Counted from the stretch's first letter, positions 18,388 through 27,374 are shown. The stretch is DNA of 60,331 nucleotides from Kribbella turkmenica (GCF_004348725.1 NZ_SMKR01000018.1:1-60331), one strand, 5' to 3'. Notes: generated by a model not told the origin, from the sequence alone. Numbers and translations are program-made.

Positions 18388-19289
18388 TGGTGCACCCACC
18401 GCCGGCTGAGGCGGAACTGCAGCCCGGTGACCACCATGATCACCACGAACAGCACCAGCGAGAGGGCGGCGGCGTACCCGACCTCGAAGGACTGGAAGCC
18501 CTTCTCGTAGGTGTACATCACGATGCTCCGGGTCGCGCCGTCCGGGCCGCCCTGGGTCATGATCACCATCGGGTCGAAGATCTGGAACGCGCCGATGAAC
18601 GTGATCACGGTGGCGAAGAAGATCGTCGGCGACATCACCGGCAGGGTGACGCTCCAGAACCGCCACCACGCGTTCGCGCCGTCCACCCGGGCCGCCTCGT
18701 GCAGTTGCGCCGGGACCGTCTGCAGCCCGGCCAGCAGGATGATGAAGGTGTAGCCGATGGTGTGCCACCAGTCGACCACGATCAGCGTCGGCAGCGCCCA
18801 CGTCGGCGAGGCCAGCCAGTTCGTCGTCGACGAGAGGTAGTAGTTCGCCAGCCCGAACGCCGGGTCCAGGACGTACTTCCAGATCAGCGCGACGGCGGCC
18901 CAGGAGATCAGGAACGGGAAGAAGTACGCCGTCCTGACGAAGTACTTCGTGCCCCGGGTCATCGTCCGGTGGACGCCGAGCGCGAGCACCATGCCGAGGC
19001 CGATGTGTGTGACCACCGACGAGATCGCGAACACGAAGGTGTTGACCACCGCGCGGATGGTGTCCCCGTCCGTGACGAGTCGGCGGAAATTGTCCAGCCC
19101 GGCGAACTCCGGCGTGCTGAGCAGATCCCAGTGGAACAGGCTCAGCCCGAACGCGGCGACCAGGGGGAGGGCCACGAAGACAAGGAAGAGCAGCACCGCC
19201 GGACTGATGAACAGGTAGCCCGGCAACCAGTCCCGGCGCTGCTTGGCCGTCGCCTGCTGCACCCGGGCCCGCTCGGCAACGGCGGTCAC
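18384..19289 (-). CDS. Carbohydrate ABC transporter permease, MalF type
   Basis: A 301-residue permease with six membrane helices and an EAA loop (LHEAARVDGANAWWRFWSVTLP). It pairs with the downstream MalG-type permease to form the membrane channel. A GTG at 19289 lies 4 nt after the binding-protein stop, and AGGGG inside that gene's end can serve as its ribosome-binding site; a TTG at 19292 is an alternative. Confidence 0.92.
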   Translation of the reverse strand: MTAVAERARVQQATAKQRRDWLPGYLFISPAVLLFLVFVALPLVAAFGLSLFHWDLLSTPEFAGLDNFRRLVTDGDTIRAVVNTFVFAISSVVTHIGLGMVLALGVHRTMTRGTKYFVRTAYFFPFLISWAAVALIWKYVLDPAFGLANYYLSSTTNWLASPTWALPTLIVVDWWHTIGYTFIILLAGLQTVPAQLHEAARVDGANAWWRFWSVTLPVMSPTIFFATVITFIGAFQIFDPMVIMTQGGPDGATRSIVMYTYEKGFQSFEVGYAAALSLVLFVVIMVVTGLQFRLSRRWVHQ

Positions 19290-19293
19290 CAAG

Positions 19294-20583
19294 TCAGACC
19301 AGCCCCTCGAGCGAGGTCTGCGTCTTGCCGAGCGCGTCGGCCGGGGACGCGTTGCCGGTGAGCACCTGCTTCCAGCCGTCCTCCACCGCCTTCTGTACGG
19401 CGGCGCCCTTGTCCGGCGACGGAATCGGCGTCGCGTAGCTGAGCGCCTGGTACAGGTACTCGGTGCCCTTCGGCGCGTCGGTCAGGAAGGACTCGCTGTT
19501 CGCGATCGACTTCCGCGCCGGCACGATGGTCCCGCCGAGCTGGGCGAAGAACGACGACCCTTCCTTCGAGATCAGGAACTTGATGAAGGTCCAGGCGTCG
19601 TCCTTCTTCTTCGACGCCTTCATGATCGGGTAGCCGTTCCAGCCGACCGGCGAGCCCTGCTCCACCTTGGTCGGCCAGGGCACGATGCCCATCTTCGCGG
19701 TCGCCTTCAGGTTGCGGATGCTGATGATCGGCCACCGGCCGCCGCCGAACATCGCCAGCTTGCCCTGCGCCGCCGCGGTCGTCGCGTCGAACGTGCCGCC
19801 GGGAGGCGGCGAGAGCTTGTCGGCGACCAGCTTGCGGTTGAACTCGGCCGCCTCGAGCACCGCCGGGTCGTCGAACGTCGGTGTCGACCAGTCGTCGCTG
19901 AAGCTGCTGGTGCCGTTGGTGAGCAGCCAGGGCATGATCGCCGCGAAGTACTCCGGGCCCGCGGCGTACCCGAAGGCGCCGGTCTTGGCCTTGATCGTCT
20001 CGCAGGCGGACCGGAAGTCGTCCCAGGTCCACGTCGCCGTCGGTTCGGGAACGCCGGCCTTCGCGAACAGCTCCTTCGAGTACCACATGCACATCGTGTT
20101 GAACTCGCCCGGCAGGTAGTACGTCTTGCCGTCGGTGGAGCTGTACTTCTTGTTCCACTCGATCAGGTTCGGGTCCATGTCGGCGTAGTACTCGTCGATC
20201 GTCGCCTTGTCCTTGGCGATGTAGTCGTCGAGCGGCGCGAGCAGCCCCTTGGACGCGAACAGCCGCTGGCCCTCGGTGGCCACCTGGATCACGTCCGGCA
20301 CCTGGCCGCCGGCCAGCCGGGTGGACAGCTTGTTGAAGAAGTCGCCCCAGTTCGACAGCGGGATGCCCTCGGCCTTCAGCTTGATGTCCGGGTGTTGCTC
20401 ACCGAACCTGGCGAACAGCTTGTTCCAGGTGGCCTGCTGCTCGGCCGTGCCCATGTAGACGAACGACAGTTCCTTCGTCGACGACCCGCCGCCGTCCTCA
20501 CCCCCACCGCACCCGGCCAGCGCACCGGCGAGCGCCGTACCGCCCGCTGCCTGCAGGAACGTTCGACGGCTGAGCAGGGACAT
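19294..20583 (-). CDS. Extracellular sugar-binding lipoprotein of ABC transporter
   Basis: A 429-residue solute-binding protein of family 1. The N-terminus SRRTFLQAAGG is a Tat-type signal followed by the lipobox LAGC, so it is a folded lipoprotein outside the membrane. The mature part starts ELSFVYMGTAEQQATWNKLF and has the usual two-lobed arrangement. It is the first gene of a five-gene operon: binding protein, two permeases, DUF624 protein and GH116 glycosidase. A GAAATCGATTTC palindrome lies 20 bp upstream. Confidence 0.92.
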   Translation of the reverse strand: MSLLSRRTFLQAAGGTALAGALAGCGGGEDGGGSSTKELSFVYMGTAEQQATWNKLFARFGEQHPDIKLKAEGIPLSNWGDFFNKLSTRLAGGQVPDVIQVATEGQRLFASKGLLAPLDDYIAKDKATIDEYYADMDPNLIEWNKKYSSTDGKTYYLPGEFNTMCMWYSKELFAKAGVPEPTATWTWDDFRSACETIKAKTGAFGYAAGPEYFAAIMPWLLTNGTSSFSDDWSTPTFDDPAVLEAAEFNRKLVADKLSPPPGGTFDATTAAAQGKLAMFGGGRWPIISIRNLKATAKMGIVPWPTKVEQGSPVGWNGYPIMKASKKKDDAWTFIKFLISKEGSSFFAQLGGTIVPARKSIANSESFLTDAPKGTEYLYQALSYATPIPSPDKGAAVQKAVEDGWKQVLTGNASPADALGKTQTSLEGLV

Positions 20584-20602
20584 CGGTGGACCTCCAGCAT
20601 GG

Positions 20603-20614
20603 GAAATCGATTTC
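20603..20614. promoter_or_regulatory. LacI-type operator GAAATCGATTTC before the importer operon
   Basis: A perfect 12-bp palindrome with a central CG, typical of LacI-family operators, lies 20 bp upstream of the binding-protein start. It differs from the GAAGCGCTTC sites beside the LacI gene at 24 kb, so the cognate regulator is probably elsewhere in the genome. Confidence 0.55.
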
Positions 20615-20981
20615 TCGCCACCTTACGCCCGGCCGGCGAAACCGTGTCAAGGGCGAACGCCCCCAGGGGCCAGGTCCAGGCCGCACCGGCCGCTCGTCGC
20701 GGGATCGCCGGGCGGATCATGATCCGCGGTGGCAATGCACTTCGTGTCGGCTCCGACCGACCCCAGTCGCACATCCACTGGACGACACCCATTGCGTTCA
20801 TCTCGTAGCTGGGTGCAACGGTTCTGCTGTCGCTCCTAGTACTCTTCCGCACACGAAGGACAACCCTCGTTCCCATGCCCAATCCGGTGATTTCCCTTCC
20901 CCGGGGCCACCGCCAGGCTTAGGGTCACCCCCGGGACGGGTCGTGGAGGGCGATCCGCGCACACAACTCCATGGAGCGTTT
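20615..20981. other. Intergenic region between sugar operon and M36 protease
   Basis: This 367-bp divergent intergenic region contains no convincing gene. Reading frames across it lack a ribosome-binding site and typical codon bias. It must hold the promoters for both units, but I cannot place -35/-10 boxes with confidence. GGAG at about 20973 is the likely ribosome-binding site of the protease gene. Confidence 0.6.
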
Positions 20982-23885
20982 GTGATCACATCACGCAGAG
21001 GGCGGGGGCTCCTGGCAGCCACCGCCGTCTCCGCCGCCACTGTGCTGGTCGTGACCGCCGCAGGTGGCGCCACGGCCGCGCAGACCGCCGGTCCCGATCA
21101 GGGCAAGGCGGCTCAGGGCGAAACACTGGGGGGCCGGGAGCAAAAGGGCAACTACGACGCCCGCACGCCCAGCGCCAAGACCACGTACGCCCGCGCCGCC
21201 AAGGTGGCCGGCAAGGAGACCGCCGCGTCGGAGAAGTTCCGCAACTCGCTCGGCACCCAGGGTGTCGTCGAGGTGGACCCGAACACCGGCACCCCGGCCC
21301 AGGTGACCAAGCTCGACGGCTTCCTGACCGGCAGGAGCGCCAAGAAGGCGCAGGACATCGCGCTGAACTACGTGAAGGCGCACCCCGAGGTCTTCAAGCT
21401 CTCTGCCGACGACCTGGCCACGCTGAAGCTGCGCAAGGACTACGTGGACGACCTCGGCACGCACCACATCTTCTGGACCCAGGTGGTCGACGGCATCGAG
21501 GTGTTCGGCAACGGCCTGAAGGCCAACGTCACCAAGAACGGCCAGTTGATCTCGATCATGGGCGCCCCGGTGGCCGGCCTGACCTCCCAGGCCCAGGCCC
21601 GGTCCGCCGCGGCCGCGCCGAAGCTGACCGCGGCGGGGGCTCGCAGCGCCGCGGCCGAGGACATCGGCGGGACGGCGAAGTCCGCGACCGCGAAGACCAC
21701 CGGCGCCGAGACCAGGTTCAGCAACGGCGACATCGTCGAGCAGGTGTGGTTCCACACCGCCGACGGGCTGCGCAAGGGCTGGATGACGTACGTCAACACC
21801 GGGGGCACCAAGATCTACACGCACGTGATCGACGCCCAGACCGGTGGCCTGCTCTACCGCCGGAACCTGTCCAGCGACGGCGTCGGCGACGCCCTGGTCC
21901 AGGACAACTACCCGGGCGCCGCCAAGGGCGGGACCCAGCGGGTCGAGAACCTGATCTACAACAAGTGGCTGCCGAAGAACGCCAAGACCCTGCTCGAGGG
22001 GACGTCGGTCGCCGCCTGGGCGGACGTGAACGACAACAACCAGCCGGACGCCGGCGAGACGGTCAAGGTGCCCGGCACCCGGACCACCGCCGAGTACAAG
22101 CTGACGCCGTTCAACGCCTCGTCGATCTGCTCGGCGACCTTCGTCTGCTCCTGGGACCCGGCCAAGCCGGACTCCTGGAAGACCAACCTGAACCAGGACG
22201 TCACCAACGGGTTCTACCTGGCCAGCAACTTCCACGACTGGCTGGCCAAGCCGCCGATCAGCTTCACCCCGGCGGCCGGCTCGTTCGACGCCGCGGGCGG
22301 CGACCCGGTGCTGCTGAACGCGCTGGACGGCGCGGCCACCGCGGCCAACGGCGGCCCGGACGCCAACCACGTCAACAACGCGAACATGAACACCCCGCCG
22401 GACGGCATCCCGCCGACCATGCAGATGTACCTCTTCGGTACGCCGGGCGACAACACCACCGTGGCGACCAGCTCGTCCAACTCGGCCGACATCCTGTACC
22501 ACGAGTACGGCCACGGTCTGTCCAACCGCCTGGTCGTCGACGCGACCGGCAACTCGACGCTGAACAGCATTCAGGCCGGCGCGATGGGTGAGGCCTGGAG
22601 CGACTTCTACGCGCTCGACTACCTGGTGTCGCACGGTCTGGAGAAGGACACCACCGCGCCGGGCGAGGTCCTCGAGGGCAAGTACGTCACCGGCGGTGGC
22701 TCGATCCGTACCCAGGCCATCGACTGCCGGGTCCGGGCGAAGGCGCCGGCGTGTGTCGCCGCCGACGGCTCGCAGGGCGGCTACACCTACGGCGACTTCC
22801 CGGCCATCGGCGGCGCCCCGCAGGTGCACGCCTCGGGTGAGGTCTGGGCGCAGACGCTGTGGGACCTGCGGGAGCGGTTCGGCCGCAGCTACGCGGTCAG
22901 CATCATCACCCGCGCGATGGAGCTGGCGCCCAACGACCCGACCATGCTCGACATGCGCAACGCGATCGTGCAGGCCGACCTGGTCGCCAGCGGCGGGAAG
23001 AACGCCGACATCATCTGGACCGTGTTCGCCAACCGCGGCATGGGCTGGTACGCCGGTGTCGTCGACGGCGGCGACGCCTTCCCGGCGGAGGACTTCCACA
23101 AGCCGCCGAAGGGTGCGACCACCACGCTGACCGGCACGGTGAAGGACAAGGACACCGGCGCTCCGGTGGCCGGTGCGCTCGTCTACGTCGGCGGCCACGC
23201 CTCCGGCTTCGCGGGTGACTACGCCGACGCCACCGACGCGAACGGCACGTTCGGCATCACCGGCGTCGCCCCGGGCACCTACCCGAAGGTCGTCGTGTCC
23301 GCTCCCGGCTATGAGCTGATCGTCCAGCCGGTCACGGTCAAGCCCGGCGCCACCGCCACCTTCGAGCCGCGCCGCAACTGGGCGGCCGCCTCCGGTGGTG
23401 GTTCCGTGGTCGACTTCAACGGGCCGGACTACAGCCCGCAGTGCGGTCCGGACTACGCGATCGACAACGCCCAGGGCACCGGCTGGGGCAGCACCACCGG
23501 TGACGACAACGCGACCCCGACCAACCAGATGATCCCGAAGCACATCGACGTCAAGCTTCCGGAGACGGTCGACATCAGCGCGTTCAACGTCGACCCGTCG
23601 AACACCTGTGGTGACCCGGGCAGCTCGTCGACCGGTCAGTACAAGATCGAGACCTCGGCCGACGGCACCACCTGGGCGACCGCGGCGGAGGGCACCTTCA
23701 CCGCGGAGAACCGGGGCAAGTACAACCTGGTCAACCCGACCGGCAACGCCACCGGCGTCCAGTACGTGCGGTTCTGGATGCTCAGCCCGCAGGTGCCCGA
23801 CTTCGCCACGAACTGCCCCGACGGAGCCTTCGGCGGATGCCAGTTCACCGACATGACCGAACTCCAGGTCTTCGGCACGAAGTAA
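20982..23885 (+). CDS. Secreted M36 (fungalysin) zinc metalloprotease
   Basis: A 967-residue secreted protease. A Sec signal (VITSRRGRGLLAATAVSAATVLVV) is followed by a propeptide with the FTP fold (QDIALNYVKAHPEVFKL region). The M36 catalytic domain has the zinc motif YHEYGHGLSNRLV and the downstream Glu in GEAWSDFYALDY. C-terminal additions are a carboxypeptidase regulatory-like beta-sandwich (TLTGTVKDKDTGAPVAGALVY) and a discoidin-like module ending TDMTELQVFGTK. The GTG at 20982 is chosen because the signal peptide starts there. It probably degrades extracellular protein for nutrition. Confidence 0.92.
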   Translation: MITSRRGRGLLAATAVSAATVLVVTAAGGATAAQTAGPDQGKAAQGETLGGREQKGNYDARTPSAKTTYARAAKVAGKETAASEKFRNSLGTQGVVEVDPNTGTPAQVTKLDGFLTGRSAKKAQDIALNYVKAHPEVFKLSADDLATLKLRKDYVDDLGTHHIFWTQVVDGIEVFGNGLKANVTKNGQLISIMGAPVAGLTSQAQARSAAAAPKLTAAGARSAAAEDIGGTAKSATAKTTGAETRFSNGDIVEQVWFHTADGLRKGWMTYVNTGGTKIYTHVIDAQTGGLLYRRNLSSDGVGDALVQDNYPGAAKGGTQRVENLIYNKWLPKNAKTLLEGTSVAAWADVNDNNQPDAGETVKVPGTRTTAEYKLTPFNASSICSATFVCSWDPAKPDSWKTNLNQDVTNGFYLASNFHDWLAKPPISFTPAAGSFDAAGGDPVLLNALDGAATAANGGPDANHVNNANMNTPPDGIPPTMQMYLFGTPGDNTTVATSSSNSADILYHEYGHGLSNRLVVDATGNSTLNSIQAGAMGEAWSDFYALDYLVSHGLEKDTTAPGEVLEGKYVTGGGSIRTQAIDCRVRAKAPACVAADGSQGGYTYGDFPAIGGAPQVHASGEVWAQTLWDLRERFGRSYAVSIITRAMELAPNDPTMLDMRNAIVQADLVASGGKNADIIWTVFANRGMGWYAGVVDGGDAFPAEDFHKPPKGATTTLTGTVKDKDTGAPVAGALVYVGGHASGFAGDYADATDANGTFGITGVAPGTYPKVVVSAPGYELIVQPVTVKPGATATFEPRRNWAAASGGGSVVDFNGPDYSPQCGPDYAIDNAQGTGWGSTTGDDNATPTNQMIPKHIDVKLPETVDISAFNVDPSNTCGDPGSSSTGQYKIETSADGTTWATAAEGTFTAENRGKYNLVNPTGNATGVQYVRFWMLSPQVPDFATNCPDGAFGGCQFTDMTELQVFGTK

Positions 23886-23900
23886 CGCAGTACCTCCGCG

Positions 23901-23932
23901 AGGGCCGGTCGAGCATTCGCTCGGCCGGCCTT
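23901..23932 (+). terminator. Strong hairpin terminator after the M36 protease
   Basis: A 14-bp stem with two G-T pairs (23901-23914 with 23919-23932) closes a 4-nt loop 15 bp after the stop codon and also faces the convergent LacI gene. Confidence 0.75.
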
Positions 23933-23967
23933 CCGCATTCTGGACAGTCGCCGGAATGTGTAGTGAA

Positions 23968-24999
23968 TTAGTCTAGTTTCGCCGGATGGACGATCCTGGG
24001 TGGAGCGGCGACCGAGCCGCGCTCGATCAGCGTCGGCTCGACGGTGGTCCGGCGGACGCGGCGGTTGGTGTCGACGGCGGACGTGACCCGCGCGACCACG
24101 TCGTTCACCAGGTCCTCGAGTGGCCAGTGGAAGGTCGACAGCGGCGGCGTGAGCAGCTGGGACAGCGGCTGGTCGTCGTAGCCGAGCAGGGAGACGTCGT
24201 CCGGCACGCGGAGGCCGAGCTCGCGGCCGGCTGCGTACACTCCGAAAGCCATCGAGTCGGCGAGCGCGAGAATGCCGGTCGGGCGGGAACTGCCGCTGAG
24301 CAGTTCGCGGGCCACCTCGGTGGCGCCGGCCAGGTCGTGCGGGCAGGGGATGATCCGGACCTTGAGCTTCAGGTCAGCGGCGACTCGCTGGGCGATCTCC
24401 TCGGCCGGACGCTGCGTCTCGAGACGGTGCGACGGGCTGAGCACCGCCACGCTCCGGTGACCCGCGTCGGCCAGCCGGCGCAGCGCCGTACTGACTCCGG
24501 TCTCGTTGTCGAAGATCACCTCGGACTTCGCCTTGGCGCCGGGGAGGGCGTCGCCGATCGCGATCACCGGCGCCTGCTGGGCGATCCTGGCCCAGCCCTT
24601 CGCGGCCGGGTTGACCGGAATCACCACGATCGCGTCGGCACGGTGGTCGACCAGGTGCTGGGCGAGCTCGAGCTGCCGGTCGGCGTCGCCGGCCGAGTCG
24701 ATGATCCAGGCGTTCCGGTCCGGTGCCAGCAGCTCGCGGCCGAGCGCGGCCGCGAGCCGTTGCTGCCAGAGATCCTCCAGGGACGCGCAGAGCACGCCGA
24801 CGGAGCCGCTGCGCCCGGACGCGAGCGCCCGGGCGACCGGGTCGGCCTGGTAGCCCAGCCGGTCGGCCGCATCCTGGACGCGTTGCCGGGTCTCCGGCGT
24901 TCCGTGCAGGCCACGCAGCGCGTAGGACACGGCCGCCATCGACAGGCCGGTCTCCGCGGCGATGTCCTTGAGGGTTGGCCTCCGGCCGGATCCGGACAT
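23968..24999 (-). CDS. LacI-family transcriptional regulator
   Basis: A 343-residue repressor. The LacI helix-turn-helix (PTLKDIAAETGLSMAAVSYALRG) and hinge (VARALASGRSGSVGVL) lead into a periplasmic-binding-type effector domain. The ATG at 24999 is chosen because the DNA-binding domain begins a few residues later and AGGG precedes it. It is divergent from the amidohydrolase gene, and two perfect TGAAGCGCTTCA palindromes lie between them, so it should repress that operon and perhaps itself. Confidence 0.92.
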   Translation of the reverse strand: MSGSGRRPTLKDIAAETGLSMAAVSYALRGLHGTPETRQRVQDAADRLGYQADPVARALASGRSGSVGVLCASLEDLWQQRLAAALGRELLAPDRNAWIIDSAGDADRQLELAQHLVDHRADAIVVIPVNPAAKGWARIAQQAPVIAIGDALPGAKAKSEVIFDNETGVSTALRRLADAGHRSVAVLSPSHRLETQRPAEEIAQRVAADLKLKVRIIPCPHDLAGATEVARELLSGSSRPTGILALADSMAFGVYAAGRELGLRVPDDVSLLGYDDQPLSQLLTPPLSTFHWPLEDLVNDVVARVTSAVDTNRRVRRTTVEPTLIERGSVAAPPRIVHPAKLD

Positions 25000-25033
25000 G
25001 TGTCGAACCCTAGCCCGTCGGTCGGACAGAAAC

Positions 25034-25085
25034 TTGACAAGCGCGGTCTTGAAGCGCTTCACTCTAGACATCCTGAAGCGCTTCA
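25034..25085 (+). promoter_or_regulatory. Promoter with two LacI operators
   Basis: Perfect 12-bp palindromes TGAAGCGCTTCA lie at 25050-25061 and 25074-25085, 24 bp centre to centre. TTGACA at 25034-25039 is a good -35, but the -10 is weak (TTCACT at 25058-25063). The first operator covers the promoter core and the second the transcript start, so a bound repressor would block RNA polymerase. Confidence 0.7.
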
Positions 25086-25112
25086 ATTTGATCAGGTCCA
25101 GGAGGTGACGCA

Positions 25113-26018
25113 GTGATCGACGTCCATCAGCACCTGTGGCCGGCCGAGTTCGTCGACCGGCTCCGCGCTCGCCGGGCCGCGCCGTACCTGGACGGCTGGA
25201 CGCTGCACACCGCGACCGAGGCGCCGCACGAGATCGACCCGGCGGCGCACGCGATCGACAAGCGGGTCGCGGTGGAGCAGGACGCCGGCACGGCGCTGGC
25301 CGTGGTGTCGCTGTCGAGTCCGCTCGGGATCGAGCAGCTGGGGGACGCGGCGCTGCTCGACGCTTGGCATGTGGGCACTGCCGCGCTGCCGAAGCCCTTC
25401 AAGGCGTGGGCGTCATGCGATCTGCGCGAGCCCGATGTGGCCGGCGCGGAATCCCTGCTGAACAAGGGATTCGTCGGATTGCAGCTGCCGGCGCACGTGC
25501 TCGGGACGCCGGCCGGGTGGGAGGCGCACGGCGAGCTTCTCGCGACGGCCGAGCGGTTGAACAAGCCGATCCTGGTCCACCCGGGCACCGCCGTACCGGT
25601 CGACGAGGCGCCCGGGTGGTGGGCGCCGGTGGTCGACTACTCGAACCAGCTGCAGGCCGCGTGGTGGGCCTGGCACGCGTACGGCGGGCGCCACCAGTTC
25701 CCGCGGTTGCGGCTGTGCTTCGTCGCCGCGGCCGGGCTCGCACCCGTGCACCACGAACGGCTCGCCGCCCGCGGCGGCGCGCTCGGCACCATCGACCCCA
25801 ACCTGTACGTCGACACCTCGAGCTACGGCCCGCAGGGTATCGACGCGGTCGCGCGGGTCCTCGGCATCGACCAGGTCGTGCACGGCACCGACCGGCCGTA
25901 CGCCGGGATCACCGACCACCGCCAAGGCGACGCCGCGACCGCGGTGATCCGCCACGACAACCCACACCGGCTCCTGTACGGAGCCGGGCAACCATCTCCT
26001 GAGAGGGGAGTGCAGTGA
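25113..26018 (+). CDS. Amidohydrolase-family protein (TIM-barrel metal hydrolase)
   Basis: A 301-residue amidohydrolase-2-type protein. The N-terminal metal motif is DVHQHLW. ILVHPGT, GLAPVHHERL and HGTDRPYAG carry other likely ligands of the (beta/alpha)8 barrel. Family members act on C-N, C-C or ester bonds, including decarboxylation. The GTG at 25113 has GGAGGTGA upstream. It is translationally coupled (GTGA) to a cysteine-dioxygenase-like cupin and controlled by LacI operators, so the pair is probably a small catabolic module. The substrate is unknown. Confidence 0.88.
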   Translation: MIDVHQHLWPAEFVDRLRARRAAPYLDGWTLHTATEAPHEIDPAAHAIDKRVAVEQDAGTALAVVSLSSPLGIEQLGDAALLDAWHVGTAALPKPFKAWASCDLREPDVAGAESLLNKGFVGLQLPAHVLGTPAGWEAHGELLATAERLNKPILVHPGTAVPVDEAPGWWAPVVDYSNQLQAAWWAWHAYGGRHQFPRLRLCFVAAAGLAPVHHERLAARGGALGTIDPNLYVDTSSYGPQGIDAVARVLGIDQVVHGTDRPYAGITDHRQGDAATAVIRHDNPHRLLYGAGQPSPERGVQ

Positions 26019-26575
26019 CTGCTCAGCCCATCGACGTACCAGTCGTCCCAGCGCGCCAGGCCAGCCGGCTCGTGGAGCTCAACAATTGCCTGTCGCTGGA
26101 CAACCTTCCGGGCCGGGACCTCGATCCCACCGAGTTGTCCGAACTCGCCGCGTCGGTCGCCGCCCAGCCGCACCTGTGGGAGGACATGGTCGCCTACAGC
26201 GACCAGGAGCGCGTCTTCGCCTCGCTCCACCGCGACGCCAACGTCGACGTCTGGCTGATCTGCTGGACGCCGGTCAACGACACCGGCTGGCACGACCACG
26301 ACGTCTCCTCCGGCGCGGTCGCGGTCGCCCGCGGCAAACTCGTCGAGCACAACCTCGCCATCGGCACCGAGTCCATCGAGACCGAGGTCGAAGCCGGCGA
26401 CGTCTACGGCTTCGGCCCCGACCACATCCACCGCCTCACCGGCCTCGACAAAGGCAGCGTCACCGTCCACGCCTACAGCCCACCCCTGTGGCGCATGGGC
26501 CAGTACTCGGTCAAGGAAGGGGTCCTCCGCCGCGTCTCCGTCTCCTACGCCGACGAGCTCCGCCCGTTGGACTGA
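26015..26575 (+). CDS. Cysteine-dioxygenase-like cupin protein
   Basis: A 186-residue cupin of the cysteine dioxygenase type I superfamily. The iron-binding motif WHDHDVSSG and a later His in FGPDHIHRL give the expected three-His site of non-haem Fe(II) thiol dioxygenases. True cysteine dioxygenases make cysteine sulfinate from cysteine and O2; bacterial relatives act on 3-mercaptopropionate and other thiols. Its start overlaps the amidohydrolase stop by 4 nt, and GAGGGGAG in the upstream gene is its ribosome-binding site. Confidence 0.85.
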   Translation: MTAQPIDVPVVPARQASRLVELNNCLSLDNLPGRDLDPTELSELAASVAAQPHLWEDMVAYSDQERVFASLHRDANVDVWLICWTPVNDTGWHDHDVSSGAVAVARGKLVEHNLAIGTESIETEVEAGDVYGFGPDHIHRLTGLDKGSVTVHAYSPPLWRMGQYSVKEGVLRRVSVSYADELRPLD

Positions 26576-26978
26576 CGGAGAGCAGAGAAGACCGGACGAG
26601 GACAAGAAAGAAGAGATACACAGTGGCCTGCGGGTGGCCGGCCGGTTCAGGCAGGCCGGCCTCGCCGCGGTCGATCCGACGATGTCGAGTCGAGCGTTCG
26701 CGCATGTTCTCGCTCCGCGCGCCGCCGCGGTCGACGGTCAGCCGGGCGACGGGGGCGAGTTCGCTGCTGCCGAGGTCGGTGCGCTCGACGACGCGGACCC
26801 CCAGAAGACGTTCGACCGTCCGTTCCACCCCGGCGACTCTGTCCGCCCGGATGTCACTTGTTTGTCGGTTCGCCATCGATCTCGTCCGGCGGTTGGGTGG
26901 TACGGGGTCCGCGGGGTAGAGATGGTGCAGTACCGACCCGGGGGGCGGGATCCGAACGGAGCGGAGAAGGATTCATCG
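26576..26978. other. Gene-free stretch with a possible degraded coding fragment
   Basis: This 403-bp stretch lacks a frame with convincing codon bias and ribosome-binding site. On the minus strand, roughly 26700-26876 reads MANRQTSDIRADRVAG, then ERLLGVRVVERTDLGSSELAPVARLTVDRGG. That looks faintly like the N-lobe of an aminoglycoside-phosphotransferase-type kinase and then becomes low quality. It may be a decayed gene. GGAGAAGG near 26963 is the ribosome-binding site of the next gene. Confidence 0.3.
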
Positions 26979-27374
26979 ATGGCGGAGCTTGCAATCGCGG
27001 CGTTGAACCCGGCGATCCTGCCGGCGGCCACGGGCAACTACACGCACGGGGTCCAGGTGGACGGGGCCGAGCGGATGGTGTTCGTCAGCGGCCAGGTCCC
27101 ATGGGGCAACGAGCACGGGCGGGTGCCGGAGAGCTTCGAGGCGCAGTGCCGGATGGTCTGGCGGAACGTGCTCGTGGTGCTCGGCGAGGCCGGGATGGGG
27201 GTGCACAACCTGGTGAAGGTGACGACGTACCTGTCCGACCGGCAGTACCGCGCGCTCAACTCGAAGATCCGCGAGGAGGTCCTGGGCAAGCACGCCCCGG
27301 CCCTCACCGTCATCATCTGCGACATCTACGCCGAGGAATGGCTCCTGGAGATCGACGCGGTCGCCGTGGCCTGA
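26979..27374 (+). CDS. Rid-family (YjgF/YER057c/UK114) protein
   Basis: A 131-residue small trimeric Rid-fold protein. The opening AILPAATGNYTHGVQV and the core VSGQVPWGNEHG, NVLVVLGEAGMGVHNLVKVTTYL are typical. RidA itself hydrolyses 2-aminoacrylate and similar reactive enamines and needs an Arg in a PARS motif; the matching position here reads PALT, so that activity is doubtful and this may belong to another Rid subfamily. The ATG at 26979 follows GGAGAAGG; longer upstream readings lack support. Confidence 0.88.
   Translation: MAELAIAALNPAILPAATGNYTHGVQVDGAERMVFVSGQVPWGNEHGRVPESFEAQCRMVWRNVLVVLGEAGMGVHNLVKVTTYLSDRQYRALNSKIREEVLGKHAPALTVIICDIYAEEWLLEIDAVAVA

Noticed and set aside
20991-23543. 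An 850-codon minus-strand frame opposite the M36 protease
   Set aside because: Low-complexity Val/Arg/Asp/Gly protein with no domain; the plus strand carries HEYGH and a signal peptide.
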